A stretch of DNA of 64,000 nt, taken from assembly GCA_903859155.1 (NCBI GenBank), contig CAIOLO010000032.1:124001-188000 (forward strand), read 5' to 3'. Positions within the stretch are counted from its first letter, which is position 1; the number at the start of each line of letters is the position of its first letter. The translations under genes were made by a program, and so were the position numbers. This DNA is from an uncultured beta proteobacterium (lineage in GTDB: Bacteria; Pseudomonadota; Gammaproteobacteria; Burkholderiales; SG8-39). Below, one piece after another: positions 1-10,442 of the stretch. The notes under the pieces were generated by a model. It saw only the letters and a program-made list of their open reading frames with translations. It ran no database searches and was not told where the DNA came from.

Positions 1-837
1 CGCCTGCATCGCGCAAAGAATGGCGAACGCGGCGGCGGGGCGGATTGTTACGGCGCAGGTGCCGCAGATATCTATCTACGTGTACCGGTCGGCACAGTTA
101 TCAACGACCTGGAGAGCGGACAACCGGTCGCGGACCTCAACCTGCATGAACAGGTTGCACTGCTTGCCAAGGGAGGAAAAGGTGGACTGGGAAATATCCA
201 TTTCAAATCGAGCACCAATCGAGCGCCCAGGCAGTCAACGCCAGCCGAACCCGGCGAGTCGCGCAAACTCAAACTCGAACTAAAGATACTTGCCGATGTC
301 GGTCTACTTGGCATGCCAAATGCCGGCAAATCGACGTTTATCCGCGCAGTATCAAGCGCACGCCCGAAAGTCGCAGATTATCCGTTTACAACACTTCAAC
401 CACACCTTGGTGTCGTGCGCGTCGATACCGACCGCAGTTTCGTGGTTGCCGACATACCCGGCCTTATCGAAGGCGCCGCCGAAGGTGCGGGTCTGGGACA
501 TCAGTTTCTCCGTCATTTGCAGCGCACTCATCTATTGCTGCATCTGGTCGATATCGCCCCTTTCGATCCTGATTCAGACCCCGTCAAAGACGCGAACGCA
601 ATTATTCAGGAACTCAAGAAATACGACGAAGCTTTGCATAAGAAGCCGCGCTGGCTGATAGTCAACAAGATAGATCTGGTGGATTCAAAGCAGCAGCAGA
701 AAACGATCGACCGCTTTATCAAGTCAATGCGCTGGAAGGACAGGTATTTCGCCATTTCGGCAATTACCGGCAATGGCTGCAAGGAACTCTCGTTTGAAAT
801 CATGAAATTCATTGAGTCGCAGAAAATCGAGGGCTAG
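1..837 (+). CDS. obgE: GTPase ObgE/CgtA (5' end missing)
   Basis: Essential Obg-family GTPase that acts in late 50S ribosome assembly. The frame is open from base 1, so the N-terminal part of the glycine-rich Obg fold lies outside the window; the last Obg-fold residues (a KGGKGGLGN segment) are visible. The G domain follows with P-loop GMPNAGKST, the G3 motif DIPGLIEGA, the G4 motif NKID and G5 SAITG, and then a short C-terminal tail. The stop at 835-837 is two bases before the proB start, so the two genes are probably co-transcribed. The family assignment is secure; only the truncation limits it. Confidence 0.95.
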   Translation, partial: RLHRAKNGERGGGADCYGAGAADIYLRVPVGTVINDLESGQPVADLNLHEQVALLAKGGKGGLGNIHFKSSTNRAPRQSTPAEPGESRKLKLELKILADVGLLGMPNAGKSTFIRAVSSARPKVADYPFTTLQPHLGVVRVDTDRSFVVADIPGLIEGAAEGAGLGHQFLRHLQRTHLLLHLVDIAPFDPDSDPVKDANAIIQELKKYDEALHKKPRWLIVNKIDLVDSKQQQKTIDRFIKSMRWKDRYFAISAITGNGCKELSFEIMKFIESQKIEG

Positions 838-839
838 CA

Positions 840-1949
840 ATGATTGGGCATTTCCGCCGGCTGGTGATAAAAGTTGGCAGCACCCTGGTAACCAACCACG
901 GGGAAGGTCTCGATGCGCATGCGATCTCGCAATGGGCCGCCCAGATTGCCAAATTGCGGGGCAATGGGCATCAAGTGGTGCTGGTGTCCAGCGGCGCCAT
1001 CGCCGAGGGCATGCAAAGGCTCGGATGGAAAATTCGCCCCAATGCCATTCATGAATTGCAGGCTGCGGCGGCAGTCGGGCAGATGGGTCTGGTCCAGGTA
1101 TACGAATCCTGTTTTCGCGAGCATGGGATGGGAACGGCGCAGGTGCTTCTGACGCATGCCGACCTTTCCGACCGTGCGCGTTATTTGAATGCGCGCTCCA
1201 CTCTTCTGACGCTACTGGACCTGGGCATCATCCCGATCATCAATGAAAACGATACGGTGATCACAGACGAGATACGTCTTGGCGACAATGACACCCTGGG
1301 CGCATTGGTGACCAATCTGATTGACGCAGACAAATTGATAATTCTCACCGATCAGGCGGGACTCTTTGACGCAGACCCCCGTAAAAACCCCGACGCGAAG
1401 CTGCTGCCCGAAGCGCCGGCAGGTGACCCCAATCTCGAAAATCTCGCGGGAGCGGCAGGCTCACAGTTCGGAAAGGGCGGCATGCTCACTAAAGTCCTCG
1501 CAGCCAAGCGCGCAGCCCGCAGCGGTGCACATACCATCATTGCGTCCGGGCATGAGCCTGATGTCCTGTTGCGCCTTGCCGGTGGCGAACGATTGGGCAC
1601 CTTGCTGACCGCATCAACTACACCTCTTGCGGCGCGCAAGCAATGGCTTGCCGATCACGTTCAGGTCTCGGGCAACCTTGGTCTTGATGCAGGCGCCGTA
1701 GGCGCATTGCTGCGTGATGGCAAGAGCCTCCTGCCCATCGGGGTGAAATCTGTCGTTGGAGATTTTGAGCGAGGAGCGCTGGTTGCGTGCCTGGCTCCGG
1801 ATGGGACCGAAGCGGCACGAGGCCTCGTAAACTACAGCTCGCTCGAGTGCCGCAGAATCGCCGGCAAACCCTCCTCGCAAATCGAATCGATCTTGGGCTA
1901 CATCGATGAACCTGAACTGATCCACAGGGACAATCTGGTCTGCCTGTAG
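840..1949 (+). CDS. proB: Glutamate 5-kinase
   Basis: Phosphorylates L-glutamate with ATP in the first step of proline synthesis, in the cytosol. The 369 residues match full-length ProB: an amino-acid kinase domain (about 1-255) with VIKVGSTLV near the N-terminus, the [11 protein letters not shown] loop, INENDTV and the GKGGMLTK segment, followed by a PUA domain (about 275-355). It starts two bases after the obgE stop, the common obgE-proB order of betaproteobacteria. Proline feedback regulation is expected from the family and cannot be seen in sequence. proA is not nearby. Confidence 0.95.
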   Translation: MIGHFRRLVIKVGSTLVTNHGEGLDAHAISQWAAQIAKLRGNGHQVVLVSSGAIAEGMQRLGWKIRPNAIHELQAAAAVGQMGLVQVYESCFREHGMGTAQVLLTHADLSDRARYLNARSTLLTLLDLGIIPIINENDTVITDEIRLGDNDTLGALVTNLIDADKLIILTDQAGLFDADPRKNPDAKLLPEAPAGDPNLENLAGAAGSQFGKGGMLTKVLAAKRAARSGAHTIIASGHEPDVLLRLAGGERLGTLLTASTTPLAARKQWLADHVQVSGNLGLDAGAVGALLRDGKSLLPIGVKSVVGDFERGALVACLAPDGTEAARGLVNYSSLECRRIAGKPSSQIESILGYIDEPELIHRDNLVCL

Positions 1950-1975
1950 AAAACTCCGCTCAACGCACCGAACAG

Positions 1976-2068
1976 CGATCGCATCGCATCGCGATCGAAA
2001 AGTCTACCTTATGGCTTTGCAGGCGCCAGGAATCTATTCAGATCAAGCGGAATCCCCCCCAGGGGGAT
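1976..2068. other. Two hairpins between convergent proB and the CNP1 gene
   Basis: A perfect 7-bp stem (1976-1982 with 1991-1997) and a second 7-bp C/G stem (2052-2058 with 2062-2068, 3-base loop) occupy the gap between the converging genes. Neither is followed by a convincing T-run on either strand. They may act as 3' end structures, but intrinsic termination is not clearly supported. Confidence 0.3.
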
Positions 2069-2078
2069 GAGGGGCGGG

Positions 2079-2636
2079 TTACTTGCGTGACCTTGCCCGC
2101 GGATGCCCGCCATTATTGACAGCGTCAACCGCTTCCGAAGTGCCGGAAACAATATGCCTCTGAGGGCAAAAGAAATCCTCATATAGCACCGTATGTGCGG
2201 GATTGACGTGTTGCCTCTCCAGCTTGCTCCAAGCAGTGTTCCTTGCAGCCACCCAGGTCCCCTCCGACCGACCGGTCGCATACAGCCTTCTTTCCTGCGT
2301 TTGACAACGCAAACCCTCGAAGCTGACATTAGAGGCGCCGCCGGCACTGCGTGCGACCAGGGTGAAGCGCACCACCCCGTCGGTACCGACATTGATCGAT
2401 CCCGTATCAACAAAAAACCGGAAGCTGGTGATTGGACCGATGTCGATCTGCTTCAGGTTGGATTCCTTCGGAAAGTCGGGTAGTTGTTGCTTTTGCTCTT
2501 CCCAAGGCTTTTCTTCGAAATCAATGTTCAAAGATGATGACGGCTGGGCCCGGGCGGTATTGCCAAATATCAATGTGCCAGAAAGCATTGTGGCCATTGC
2601 GGCAAATCGCAGAATCAGTTTGATTTCACTGAACAA
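2079..2636 (-). CDS. CNP1-like family exported protein
   Basis: Small exported protein of the CNP1-like family (named after a cryptic neisserial protein), of unknown function. The chosen TTG start at 2636 has an AGGGAAAGG Shine-Dalgarno sequence upstream and gives a clean signal peptide: a Lys/Arg-containing n-region, a hydrophobic stretch and a TARAQ cleavage region, leaving about 155 mature residues (185 in total). An ATG at 2717 would add 27 hydrophilic residues before the signal peptide and overlap the DUF3501 gene by 14 bases, so I think it less likely. It is the last gene of the rubrerythrin/Fe-S/DUF3501 group. Confidence 0.75.
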   Translation of the reverse strand: MFSEIKLILRFAAMATMLSGTLIFGNTARAQPSSSLNIDFEEKPWEEQKQQLPDFPKESNLKQIDIGPITSFRFFVDTGSINVGTDGVVRFTLVARSAGGASNVSFEGLRCQTQERRLYATGRSEGTWVAARNTAWSKLERQHVNPAHTVLYEDFFCPQRHIVSGTSEAVDAVNNGGHPRARSRK

Positions 2637-2703
2637 TTTGTATGAGCCTTTCCCTGGATCGGTGGTTCCGGGTGAGGACAATGCCCTCGTAAAGAGGGAT
2701 TTC

Positions 2704-3285
2704 TCAGGAGAAATCATTGATTAGCGACAGCCGCACTTCGGAGGATACAGTCACGCTGCAGGAACAGTTCATATGTTCAACGCCAATTATCAGGTTGCTC
2801 CCCCTTCGTAGCGCCTCCACCGACTCATCGTCAAGCTCAAACCTCAGAAAATGCACCGAAGAGGTCTTTTCGTCATTTTCACGGTCAAGGTCTTCATCGG
2901 CAATGGCAAACGATTTTTGGCGTGTGTCGACCTGTATCCACACCTTGTCTTCGATGCCGATCAAACCGGCCAGAGCAATTGCCCGTTCCGACGGGTCTTC
3001 ATATTCAACCATCATGGTTGCCTTGAGATTCCGCCCATCTGGCACCAGAGGGTTGTAGGCATCAAGTTCATCCCGAATTCCGCTTTCCTCGAAAATCTTC
3101 TCGACACGCAACATTTCCTGAATCTGGTACCTGACTGTGAGTTCGTCCTCAAAATACAGAACAATATGCTCGCCGATCTGAACCCTGCGGTTCTTCTTGT
3201 GCGCCAGGACTCTGGATCTGAATGCAATCCGTTCCTTGGCATATGCCTCCAGCGTCAACAGGCTTTCACGTGTTATTTTTGCCAC
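2704..3285 (-). CDS. DUF3501 family protein
   Basis: Conserved protein of unknown function (DUF3501), here 193 residues. The family start is recognisable as a KITRESLLTLEAYAKER segment followed by a basic HKKNRR patch. A GTG at 3285, with AGGTG about nine bases upstream, fits the usual family N-terminus; a GTG at 3297 would add four residues. It follows the Fe-S protein gene by only about 10-20 bases and precedes the CNP1 gene. Association with rubrerythrin and the GlpC-like protein suggests a role in peroxide or redox defence, but that is inference from neighbours. Confidence 0.85.
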   Translation of the reverse strand: MAKITRESLLTLEAYAKERIAFRSRVLAHKKNRRVQIGEHIVLYFEDELTVRYQIQEMLRVEKIFEESGIRDELDAYNPLVPDGRNLKATMMVEYEDPSERAIALAGLIGIEDKVWIQVDTRQKSFAIADEDLDRENDEKTSSVHFLRFELDDESVEALRRGSNLIIGVEHMNCSCSVTVSSEVRLSLINDFS

Positions 3286-3306
3286 GTCTGTGCACACCTC
3301 ATAAAG

Positions 3307-4635
3307 CTACAACTGATAAGCAATTCGCAAAAGGCTCAACGGATGTTCCTTTTTTGCCTGAGTCTTACCCATGCCTTGCTCAATATGACGCCCGGCAATG
3401 GGGCAATCGGAACTGATGTAATCAGGCGAATTCTGCGCCATCGCCCGAAACACCGGTCCGCCGATCTTCATTGAATTCTCGAAATACTCGACCTTGACGC
3501 CCCAGGTACCGTCGTGCCCGGCGCATCGTTCCACCGTACTGACAGTCGTTCCGGGCACAGACTCGAGCATCTCCTTGGTTTTCAATCCAATCTTCTGCAC
3601 TCTTGAATGGCAGGGCACATGGTATGAAACCTTTCCCAGACTTTGCTTGAAATCAGTCTTGAATAACCCATCCTTTTTCCGCAGTACGAAATATTCAAAC
3701 GGATCACACATGGCCTTGGAAACCGCCAGGACATCCGCATCTGCCGGAAACATCAACGGCAATTCCTGCTTGAACATCAGCGTGCAGGAAGGGATCGCCG
3801 ACAGGATTGCATAGCCCTGGTTCGCCAATTTGGCCAACGGGGGGATGTTCTTTTCCTTGAGCCGCGCTACACCTTCAAGATCGCCAAGTTCCAGGCGCGG
3901 CATGCCGCAACAGGATTCCTTTTCGACTATGACATACGGGATCTCGTTGTGATCCAGGATGCGAAGCAGATCGTGGCCTATTCCCGGTTCGTTATAGTTG
4001 ACATAGCATGTAGAGAAAATTGCCACCTTTCCGGAGGTTCGCGTGCCATCCCTGACCGTCCGTTCTGCGCTCATCGCAGCATTGCTTCGAAACTTCTCGC
4101 TGCTGTAAGTCGGCAAAATGCGATCGCGGTGAACTCCCATGGCCTTATGCATCACTGACCGCGCAATTCCATTTCGGTTCAATGCATTCACGCTTTGGGA
4201 TACTACTGGTATGGAAGCGAGCTTTCCCAACGCGTCCGTCGACGCAAGTAATCGGTCGCGAAGGCCGACCTTTCCTTGCTTAAACTTGACCGCCTTGGCC
4301 CGCAACATCAGATGGGGAAAATCAACATTCCAGGCATGCGGCGGCACATACGGACACTTGGACACGTAACACATGTCGCACAGGTAGCACTGATCCACCA
4401 CCTGCCAGAAACTCGTCTTCTCGACGCCGTCAAGTTCGCCGGTTTTTCCGTCGTCTATCAGGTCGAACAAGCGCGGAAACGCCGTGCAAAGGCTCACACA
4501 ACGTCGGCATCCGTGGCAGATGTCAAATACCCGTTCCAACTCTTCCGTCAGTCTGTCTTCCTGATAAAACTCGGGTGAGGTCCAATCCAGGGGGTGGCGG
4601 GTTGGCGCCTCGAGGTTGCCTTCACGTGTCGTCAC
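3307..4635 (-). CDS. GlpC/HdrD-like Fe-S oxidoreductase subunit
   Basis: A 442-residue protein with a bacterial-ferredoxin-type N-terminus carrying two cysteine clusters (CHGCRRC followed by C, and CYLCDMC followed by CP), which should bind two [4Fe-4S] clusters. Its C-terminal half contains cysteine-rich CCG-type domains (ESCCGMPRLE, VPCHSR, ERCAGHDG). This is the architecture of GlpC and heterodisulfide-reductase-like subunits. No flavin partner is adjacent, so the electron donor and acceptor are unknown. The GTG start follows the rubrerythrin gene and the hairpin at 4672-4700. The name is a family call; the substrate is not known. Confidence 0.8.
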   Translation of the reverse strand: MTTREGNLEAPTRHPLDWTSPEFYQEDRLTEELERVFDICHGCRRCVSLCTAFPRLFDLIDDGKTGELDGVEKTSFWQVVDQCYLCDMCYVSKCPYVPPHAWNVDFPHLMLRAKAVKFKQGKVGLRDRLLASTDALGKLASIPVVSQSVNALNRNGIARSVMHKAMGVHRDRILPTYSSEKFRSNAAMSAERTVRDGTRTSGKVAIFSTCYVNYNEPGIGHDLLRILDHNEIPYVIVEKESCCGMPRLELGDLEGVARLKEKNIPPLAKLANQGYAILSAIPSCTLMFKQELPLMFPADADVLAVSKAMCDPFEYFVLRKKDGLFKTDFKQSLGKVSYHVPCHSRVQKIGLKTKEMLESVPGTTVSTVERCAGHDGTWGVKVEYFENSMKIGGPVFRAMAQNSPDYISSDCPIAGRHIEQGMGKTQAKKEHPLSLLRIAYQL

Positions 4636-4671
4636 AATGTTCGCACCAGATAGAAATTCGGAACCAGAAAG

Positions 4672-4700
4672 ACACAGCGGACCACATGGGTCCGCTGTGT
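4672..4700 (-). terminator. Strong hairpin after the rubrerythrin gene
   Basis: A perfect 12-bp stem (4672-4683 with 4689-4700) with a 5-base loop lies 21 bases after the rubrerythrin stop. On the reverse strand it is followed by CTTTCT, only a weak T-tract. It probably works as a leaky terminator or a 3' stabilising structure, so rubrerythrin would be expressed above the downstream Fe-S, DUF3501 and CNP1 genes. Confidence 0.55.
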
Positions 4701-4721
4701 TGTATTCAAAATAAATCTAAA

Positions 4722-5141
4722 CTAATCAGACAGTTGATCCAGCGCTTTTTGAAAACGATTGGCATGCGAGCGCTCGGCTTTTGCCAATGTCTCAAACCAA
4801 TCCGCTATTTCCGCAAAACCTTCCCCGCGAGCCGTCTTGGCCATGCCCGGGTACATGTCGGTATATTCGTGTGTTTCACCCGCTACTGCGGCCTTGAGGT
4901 TCTGACGCGAGCTACCGATCGGCAATTCAGTCGCCGGATCACCTACCTCAGCGAGGTAGTCAAGATGTCCATGCGCATGTCCGGTTTCACCTTCGGCAGT
5001 CGACCTGAAAACGGCAGCAACATCATTCTGGCCTTCCACATCGGCCTTGTTGGCAAAATACAGATAGCGCCTGTTGGCCTGCGATTCTCCAGCGAATGCT
5101 GCCTTCAAATTTTCGTGTGTCTTGGTGCCTTTTAGTGCCAT
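4722..5141 (-). CDS. Rubrerythrin family protein (no rubredoxin domain)
   Basis: A di-iron ferritin-like four-helix protein. Characterised rubrerythrins reduce hydrogen peroxide in the cytosol. At 139 residues it contains only the ferritin-like domain. The glutamate/histidine ligand motifs are visible as [26 protein letters not shown] and [10 protein letters not shown]. The C-terminal rubredoxin domain of classical rubrerythrins is absent, so an external electron donor is needed; the adjacent Fe-S protein is a candidate (inference). AAGGAG lies just upstream of the ATG and a good sigma-70-type promoter is present at 5192-5220. Confidence 0.9.
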   Translation of the reverse strand: MALKGTKTHENLKAAFAGESQANRRYLYFANKADVEGQNDVAAVFRSTAEGETGHAHGHLDYLAEVGDPATELPIGSSRQNLKAAVAGETHEYTDMYPGMAKTARGEGFAEIADWFETLAKAERSHANRFQKALDQLSD

Positions 5142-5191
5142 GTAACTGTCTCCTTAGTAAGCGGTACGTGCTTCATTCCATTCCGTCCCGC

Positions 5192-5220
5192 AGTTTATTT
5201 ACCCGGTATTCTCATGTCAA
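5192..5220 (-). promoter_or_regulatory. Predicted sigma-70 promoter of the rubrerythrin gene
   Basis: On the reverse strand a consensus -35 box TTGACA (5220-5215) is separated by 17 bases from TAAACT (5197-5192). The -35 box overlaps the rppH stop codon. Transcription would begin near 5185, giving an untranslated leader of about 44 bases. No operator was recognised. Confidence 0.5.
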
Positions 5221-5807
5221 TCAGTGATTTCACCATTGACACTTCCCGGAGGATCACAACGCAAAGGTACGCCTTGCGACAAATTCACCATTTCATATCC
5301 ACGCCCCTGATCGGCCGGTGGTCCTTGCTGCCTGTCACGACCAAGATACCTTGAAAGCTCTGAAAGTGCCTGCTGATAGACATCTCGCTTGAACTCGATG
5401 ACGGATTCCAGTTGAACCCAATATTCGTTCCATCGCCACGCATCGAATTCGGGTTTGGCCGACATGCGCAAGCATACGTCGCTGTCCCGCCCTACAAGTC
5501 TCAACAGGAACCAGATCTGCTTCTGTCCCCGGTAGACGCCTCTGTAGTCACGACGGGTCCATTGCGACGGAACATCGTAACGCAACCAGTCGCGTGTCCT
5601 ACCGAGGATCCGGACGTGGGCCGGCAATAGCCCCACCTCCTCGCGCAGTTCCCGATACATGGCCTCCACAGGCGTTTCTCCATGGTCAATGCCACCCTGA
5701 GGAAACTGCCATGAATGTTCCTTTATTCGTTTGCCCCAGAAAACTTCATTATGTGCATTGCAAAGAACAATCCCGACATTGGGGCGATAGCCGTCCTTGT
5801 CCAGCAT
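5217..5807 (-). CDS. rppH: RNA pyrophosphohydrolase RppH
   Basis: Nudix hydrolase that removes pyrophosphate from the 5' triphosphate of mRNAs and so starts RNase E-dependent decay. The Nudix box begins at GGIDHGETP (about residue 38) and ends REEVGL, matching GX5EX7REUXEEXGU. The RPNVGIVL start and the [10 protein letters not shown] and DWLRYD segments are typical of RppH. At 196 residues it is somewhat longer than E. coli RppH because of a C-terminal tail. It is divergent from proS, a common betaproteobacterial arrangement. Confidence 0.95.
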   Translation of the reverse strand: MLDKDGYRPNVGIVLCNAHNEVFWGKRIKEHSWQFPQGGIDHGETPVEAMYRELREEVGLLPAHVRILGRTRDWLRYDVPSQWTRRDYRGVYRGQKQIWFLLRLVGRDSDVCLRMSAKPEFDAWRWNEYWVQLESVIEFKRDVYQQALSELSRYLGRDRQQGPPADQGRGYEMVNLSQGVPLRCDPPGSVNGEITD

Positions 5808-5952
5808 ATTCGGCCTCGCTACTTAATCCATTGGCATGATTTTTCCACAATTCCGCGAAATATGTGAACAGCATTGCCCCAATCACTCCATCGGCAACGC
5901 GGATACGGCGTCCAATCTAGTAGAATTCCCCGTCAAATCAAACTGTTCTCAC

Positions 5953-7683
5953 ATGCGCGCAAGTACTTTTTTTCTTTCAACACTCAAAGAGGCCCCTGCC
6001 GAGGCGGAGGTCGTCAGCCATCAATTGATGCTCCGTGCCGGTCTGATCAAAAGACTCGCAGGCGGGATCTATACCTGGATGCCCATGGGCCTGCGTGTGG
6101 TGCGAAAGGTGGAAGCGATAGTCCGGGAGGAAATGAATCGCGCTGGAGCCGTTGAACTGTTAATGCCCTCCGTGCAGCCTGCAGAACTCTGGCAGGAATC
6201 CGGACGCTGGCAAAAATATGGTCCGGAACTGCTGCGCATTAAAGATCGACATGACCGCGCATTCTGCATTGGCCCCACACACGAAGAGGTTATCACTGAC
6301 GTGGCCAGACGCGATCTGCGCAGCTATCGGCAACTGCCCATGCATTTTTATCAGATCCAGACAAAGTTTCGGGATGAAATTCGTCCCAGATTCGGCGTCA
6401 TGCGGGGACGCGAATTTGTCATGAAGGACGGCTATTCTTTTCATGCCTCCTACGAAGACCTGCAGCATGAATATATGAAGATGCACGAAACATATTCGCG
6501 TATCTTCACCCGATTGGGGCTGCGTTTTCGCGCGGTTAGCGCCGATACCGGGTCAATTGGCGGAACCGGATCCCACGAGTTTCACGTGCTCGCCGAATCG
6601 GGAGAAGACGCAATCGCCTATTGCCCGTCGTCTGACTATGCTGCCAACATAGAATTGGCAGAAGCGATTCCAACCAGCGACCGTCCTGGCCCCGGGAAGG
6701 AAACGATCACTGAGCGCGCGACGCCCGGCAAGACAAAATGCCAGGAGGTCGCGGAATATCTCGGTTTGCCGCTGCAATTGCTCGTCAAATCAATAGCAAT
6801 AGTTCGGGAATCCAACGACGCAGGCACTTCACCAGAGTTTGCGCTGGTGTTGCTGCGTGGAGACCATGATCTCAACGAGATAAAGGCTTCGCGAGTAATG
6901 GGTCCGTTTCGCTTCGCGAGCGATGAAGAAATCAACACAAATATGTCCTGCAAACCGGGGTACATCGGACCTGCAAGAGCGGGAGCAATACCTATATTCG
7001 CTGATCGTTCGGTGATGGCAATGCGCGATTTTGCATGCGGCGCCAATAAAGTGGGTTTCCATTTTACCGGTGTGAACTGGGGAACCGGAGATCTGCCGGA
7101 CATCTCAGCCGACAGAATTGCGGATTTTCGCAATGTTAAATCCGGAGATCCAAGTCCCGACGGAAGGGGAATCCTTGAAATCGTGCGCGGTATCGAAGTG
7201 GGTCATATATTCCAGCTTCGGACCCAATATTCGCAAATGATGAAAGCAACATTTCTTGACAAGAACGGCGTCGCTCAACCATTTGAAATGGGCTGTTACG
7301 GGATCGGCATCACAAGGATCGTTGGCGCTGCAATCGAACAGGGGCATGATGATCGTGGCATCGTTTTCCCCGCCGCGATTGCCCCGTTCACGATCGCCCT
7401 GGTGCCAGTCGGCTACCACAAGAGCGATGCGGTTCGCAGCGCTGCGGATTCAATGTATCGAGAACTGGAACAATGCGGATTTGACGTGATTCTGGATGAC
7501 CGGGATGAACGTCCTGGCGTCATGTTTGCCGACATGGAACTTCTCGGGATCCCGCATCGAATTACTATCGGCGAACGCGGATTGAAGCAGCAAATCGTTG
7601 AATACCAGTCGCGCCCAGACCGTGAACCACGCCACCTGCCGGTACAAGACGCTGTCGGGGAATTAAGAAGTATTCTGTGCTGA
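5953..7683 (+). CDS. proS: Prolyl-tRNA synthetase
   Basis: Charges tRNA-Pro in the cytosol. The open frame extends upstream to 5836, but homology begins at the ATG at 5953 ([15 protein letters not shown]), giving 576 residues, the usual bacterial length. Class II motifs are present: motif 1 in the [12 protein letters not shown] region, motif 2 around [17 protein letters not shown] and motif 3 GIGITR. The YbaK-like editing insertion lies between motifs 2 and 3, as in E. coli-type ProRS, and an anticodon-binding domain follows. The end overlaps the transglycosylase start by 7 bases. Confidence 0.95.
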   Translation: MRASTFFLSTLKEAPAEAEVVSHQLMLRAGLIKRLAGGIYTWMPMGLRVVRKVEAIVREEMNRAGAVELLMPSVQPAELWQESGRWQKYGPELLRIKDRHDRAFCIGPTHEEVITDVARRDLRSYRQLPMHFYQIQTKFRDEIRPRFGVMRGREFVMKDGYSFHASYEDLQHEYMKMHETYSRIFTRLGLRFRAVSADTGSIGGTGSHEFHVLAESGEDAIAYCPSSDYAANIELAEAIPTSDRPGPGKETITERATPGKTKCQEVAEYLGLPLQLLVKSIAIVRESNDAGTSPEFALVLLRGDHDLNEIKASRVMGPFRFASDEEINTNMSCKPGYIGPARAGAIPIFADRSVMAMRDFACGANKVGFHFTGVNWGTGDLPDISADRIADFRNVKSGDPSPDGRGILEIVRGIEVGHIFQLRTQYSQMMKATFLDKNGVAQPFEMGCYGIGITRIVGAAIEQGHDDRGIVFPAAIAPFTIALVPVGYHKSDAVRSAADSMYRELEQCGFDVILDDRDERPGVMFADMELLGIPHRITIGERGLKQQIVEYQSRPDREPRHLPVQDAVGELRSILC

Positions 7684-8300
7684 AACCGAGGCTTTGGTGT
7701 ATTGGCGCCGCGGTATTTGCCATTGCCATTGACGTTCAGGCTGGCGCTCAGATCTACGAACCCATGGCGGCGAACGTGCGTGCCGGCCTTGTGGCTGCGA
7801 TTACTGACAAGCACGCCCCCAGGCATGGATATGCCAATTCTGCAGATGCCGTGGCATGGCTCACGGAAATGTCCGAGAGACTCGATCGTCGGATTCCCGA
7901 TTTCCGTGTGAGGCTTGATTTTCTCCGCACACTGGATTACGAAGCAACACGCACGGGAATCGATACGCAGATCGTGCTTGCTGTCATTCAGGTGGAAAGC
8001 AACTTCAGGAAATATGCCGTATCAGGTGCCGGGGCTCGCGGTTTCATGCAGGTTATGCCCTTCTGGGTCGATCACATCGGACGCAATGGAGACAATTTGT
8101 TTGACATGCGCACAAATCTTCGATTTGGCTGCGTCATACTCAAACATTACCTCGACATGGAAAAAGGTAACTGGACCAGGGCACTGGCGCGGTACAACGG
8201 CAGCCTGGGAAAACCAGGCTATCCGGATCTGGTGTTCCGCTCGCTACGATCAAACTGGCATTATGATCGCCAGTCTCGCAGCACCCAATCCGCGGCGTGA
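7677..8300 (+). CDS. Lytic transglycosylase, SLT domain
   Basis: Predicted peptidoglycan lytic transglycosylase that cleaves the MurNAc-GlcNAc bond in the periplasm. The GTG start overlaps the end of proS. An N-terminal signal sequence (about 23 residues, ending near VQAGA) is followed by a Slt domain with the catalytic-glutamate motif VIQVESNF, then [10 protein letters not shown] and the ARYNGS motif typical of family 1. The 207-residue length is that of a minimal single-domain enzyme. Its place after proS is common in betaproteobacteria and is not tied to proS function in any obvious way. Confidence 0.88.
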   Translation: MLKPRLWCIGAAVFAIAIDVQAGAQIYEPMAANVRAGLVAAITDKHAPRHGYANSADAVAWLTEMSERLDRRIPDFRVRLDFLRTLDYEATRTGIDTQIVLAVIQVESNFRKYAVSGAGARGFMQVMPFWVDHIGRNGDNLFDMRTNLRFGCVILKHYLDMEKGNWTRALARYNGSLGKPGYPDLVFRSLRSNWHYDRQSRSTQSAA

Positions 8301-8374
8301 ATAGTCAACCAGCCGACGAATCTCCAGTAAAACAGATCCAGACTTGACGTGGCATCGCAAATGCAGGGGGGGCC

Positions 8375-8749
8375 TTGACGCCAGCAAAATCGTCTCTGTC
8401 TGTAGCCACCGCAACCACACTGACGGCGCTGGTCGTGTTGTGCCTGGCATGGGAGCTGTGGCTCGCGCCTTTGCGCCCCGGCGGGTCCATGCTCGTGCTG
8501 AAGGCACTGCCACTATTGCTGCCGCTGTTTGGTGTTTTGCGCGAGCGCCGCTATACGTATCAGTGGACCAGCATGCTGGTACTCGCATATTTTGCAGAAG
8601 GTTCAGTACGCGCATTTTCAGAACCTGGTCTGACGCGAGTGCTGGCCACTATAGAAATTGCGCTGTCCTGCGCGTGTTTCGTTCTTTCGATATTGTTCGC
8701 CCGGACAGAAGACGCCCTCGTAAAGAGCAGCATCAAACCTGCGGATTGA
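8375..8749 (+). CDS. DUF2069 membrane protein
   Basis: A 124-residue inner-membrane protein of the DUF2069 family, function unknown. Three to four hydrophobic segments are visible (about residues 10-30, 40-58, 66-76 and 88-108). The TTG start is supported by a G-rich Shine-Dalgarno region immediately upstream. Its 3' end overlaps the end of the convergent leuA gene by 17 bases. Confidence 0.8.
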   Translation: MTPAKSSLSVATATTLTALVVLCLAWELWLAPLRPGGSMLVLKALPLLLPLFGVLRERRYTYQWTSMLVLAYFAEGSVRAFSEPGLTRVLATIEIALSCACFVLSILFARTEDALVKSSIKPAD

Positions 8750-10271
8750 TCCTTTCAATTTTGCTGTGCAATTTGTTCAGCGCCGACAAATACGCCTTGG
8801 CTGATGCTACGACGATATCGGTATCCGCCCCCACGCCATTGACGATCCGACCGGCACGCGACAGACGCACGGTAACCTCTCCTTGCGATTCGGTCCCTTG
8901 TGTTACCGCATTGACCGAATAGAGCAAAAGGTCTGCCCCGCTACCGGCCAGAGATTCGATGGCCTTGAATACCGCATCGACCGGTCCATCGCCGTTCGAC
9001 TCCGCCTGGCGCTCCACTCCCGCCTCGCTCAGCACAAGTTTGGCTTGGGGCCTTTGATCGGTTCCACTGGATTGCGACATGCGCAGAAGTCGCCAATTTT
9101 CGCCATATGACATGACCGTATCCTCGGAAACCAGGGAATGCAGGTCCTCATCGAAAATCTCAGACTTCTTGTCGGCCAGTTCCTTGAAGCGAAGGAATGC
9201 CTTGTTGAAAGCATCCTCGGACTCCAGTTCTATTCCCAATTCCTTCAACCGTTGCTTGAGGGCATTTCTCCCCGACAACTTGCCGAGGACAATCTTGTTG
9301 GCGGTCCAACCCACATCTTCTGCCCGCATGATTTCATAGGTATCACGCGACTTTAATACGCCATCCTGATGAATACCCGATGCGTGCGCAAAAGCATTCG
9401 CTCCAACCACTGCCTTGTTGGGTTGTACAACAAACCCGGTAATCTGAGAGACCATCCTGGAGGTCGGCACTATATGCGTCGCATCAATGTCTGTATGGAG
9501 ATTGAAAAAATCGGCTCGGGTGCGTACCGCCATGACGATCTCCTCCAGAGATGTATTTCCCGCACGTTCGCCGAGACCATTTACAGTGCATTCGATCTGG
9601 CGCGCGCCACCAATTACCACCGCTGATAGGGAGTTGGCCACCGCCATTCCAAGATCATTGTGACAATGCACGGACCATATCGCCTTGTCCGAATTGGGGA
9701 CCCGCTCGCGCAGTGTTCTAACAAATTCGCCGAACTGCTGCGGTACTGCATAACCAACCGTATCAGGAATATTGATGGTGCAGGCCCCCTCGGCGATTAC
9801 CGCTTCGATCACGCGACACAGAAAGTCCGGATCCGAACGGCTGCCATCCTCAGGAGAAAACTCCACTTCGGGAGCTCCCTTCCTGGCAAAACGCACCGCT
9901 AGTCTTGCCTGCTCCAGAACATCTTCGGGCTTCATGCGCAACTTCTTCTCCATGTGCAGTGCGCTGGTTGCAATGAATGTATGGATGCGCCATGAACGTG
10001 CCCCCTTCAGCGCTTCAATTCCCCGGGAAATATCCCGGTCGTTAGCCCTGCACAAACCGGCAATCGTCGACTCGCGTGCCGAATTGGCAATTGCCCGCAC
10101 AGCCTCAAAATCTCCGTTGGACGCGGCCGGAAAACCGGCCTCTATGACGTCGACCCGCATGCGTTCCAGTTGCCGGGCGATACGCAGTTTTTCTTCCCGG
10201 GTCATCGACGCGCCTGGACTTTGTTCCCCATCGCGCATGGTGGTATCGAAAATGATCAATTTATCTGACAT
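8733..10271 (-). CDS. leuA: 2-isopropylmalate synthase
   Basis: Condenses acetyl-CoA with 2-oxoisovalerate, the committed step to leucine. It has 512 residues: a TIM-barrel catalytic domain starting with [13 protein letters not shown] (residues 9-21), the metal-binding HCHNDLGMA motif, and a C-terminal LeuA regulatory domain (about 370-510) expected to bind leucine as feedback inhibitor. ATG with GGAG upstream. A promoter and a candidate Leu-rich leader peptide lie in front of it (10355-10471), separating its control from the ilv/psd/pssA block further upstream. Confidence 0.96.
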   Translation of the reverse strand: MSDKLIIFDTTMRDGEQSPGASMTREEKLRIARQLERMRVDVIEAGFPAASNGDFEAVRAIANSARESTIAGLCRANDRDISRGIEALKGARSWRIHTFIATSALHMEKKLRMKPEDVLEQARLAVRFARKGAPEVEFSPEDGSRSDPDFLCRVIEAVIAEGACTINIPDTVGYAVPQQFGEFVRTLRERVPNSDKAIWSVHCHNDLGMAVANSLSAVVIGGARQIECTVNGLGERAGNTSLEEIVMAVRTRADFFNLHTDIDATHIVPTSRMVSQITGFVVQPNKAVVGANAFAHASGIHQDGVLKSRDTYEIMRAEDVGWTANKIVLGKLSGRNALKQRLKELGIELESEDAFNKAFLRFKELADKKSEIFDEDLHSLVSEDTVMSYGENWRLLRMSQSSGTDQRPQAKLVLSEAGVERQAESNGDGPVDAVFKAIESLAGSGADLLLYSVNAVTQGTESQGEVTVRLSRAGRIVNGVGADTDIVVASAKAYLSALNKLHSKIERINPQV

Positions 10272-10354
10272 GGCTCACTCCTAGTGGAGATTTGATAGAC
10301 CTTTCCCTCGGCCAACTTCGCCGGATGGGACCCTGCTGATTGTGTTTGGAATAT

Positions 10355-10435
10355 TTAGCGCGCGAAGCGCAGCAGCAGCGCCGCATGAAGCGGGCTGATA
10401 GACAGGAATGCAGAAACTAAATTACGCTGATTCAT
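10355..10435 (-). CDS. Candidate leucine leader peptide upstream of leuA
   Basis: A 26-codon frame with six Leu codons, including three in a row near the end (HAALLLRFAR), lies between a predicted promoter and leuA. The spacing of the promoter puts transcription start within a few bases of the leader ATG, and no Shine-Dalgarno sequence precedes it, so it may be translated from a leaderless transcript. The stop is 83 bases before leuA. I see no classical terminator with a U-tract in that space, only short stems, including CTCC/GGAG that would cover the leuA ribosome site. Leu-dependent control is inferred from position and composition. Confidence 0.45.
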   Translation of the reverse strand: MNQRNLVSAFLSISPLHAALLLRFAR

Positions 10436-10442
10436 GCGACTG

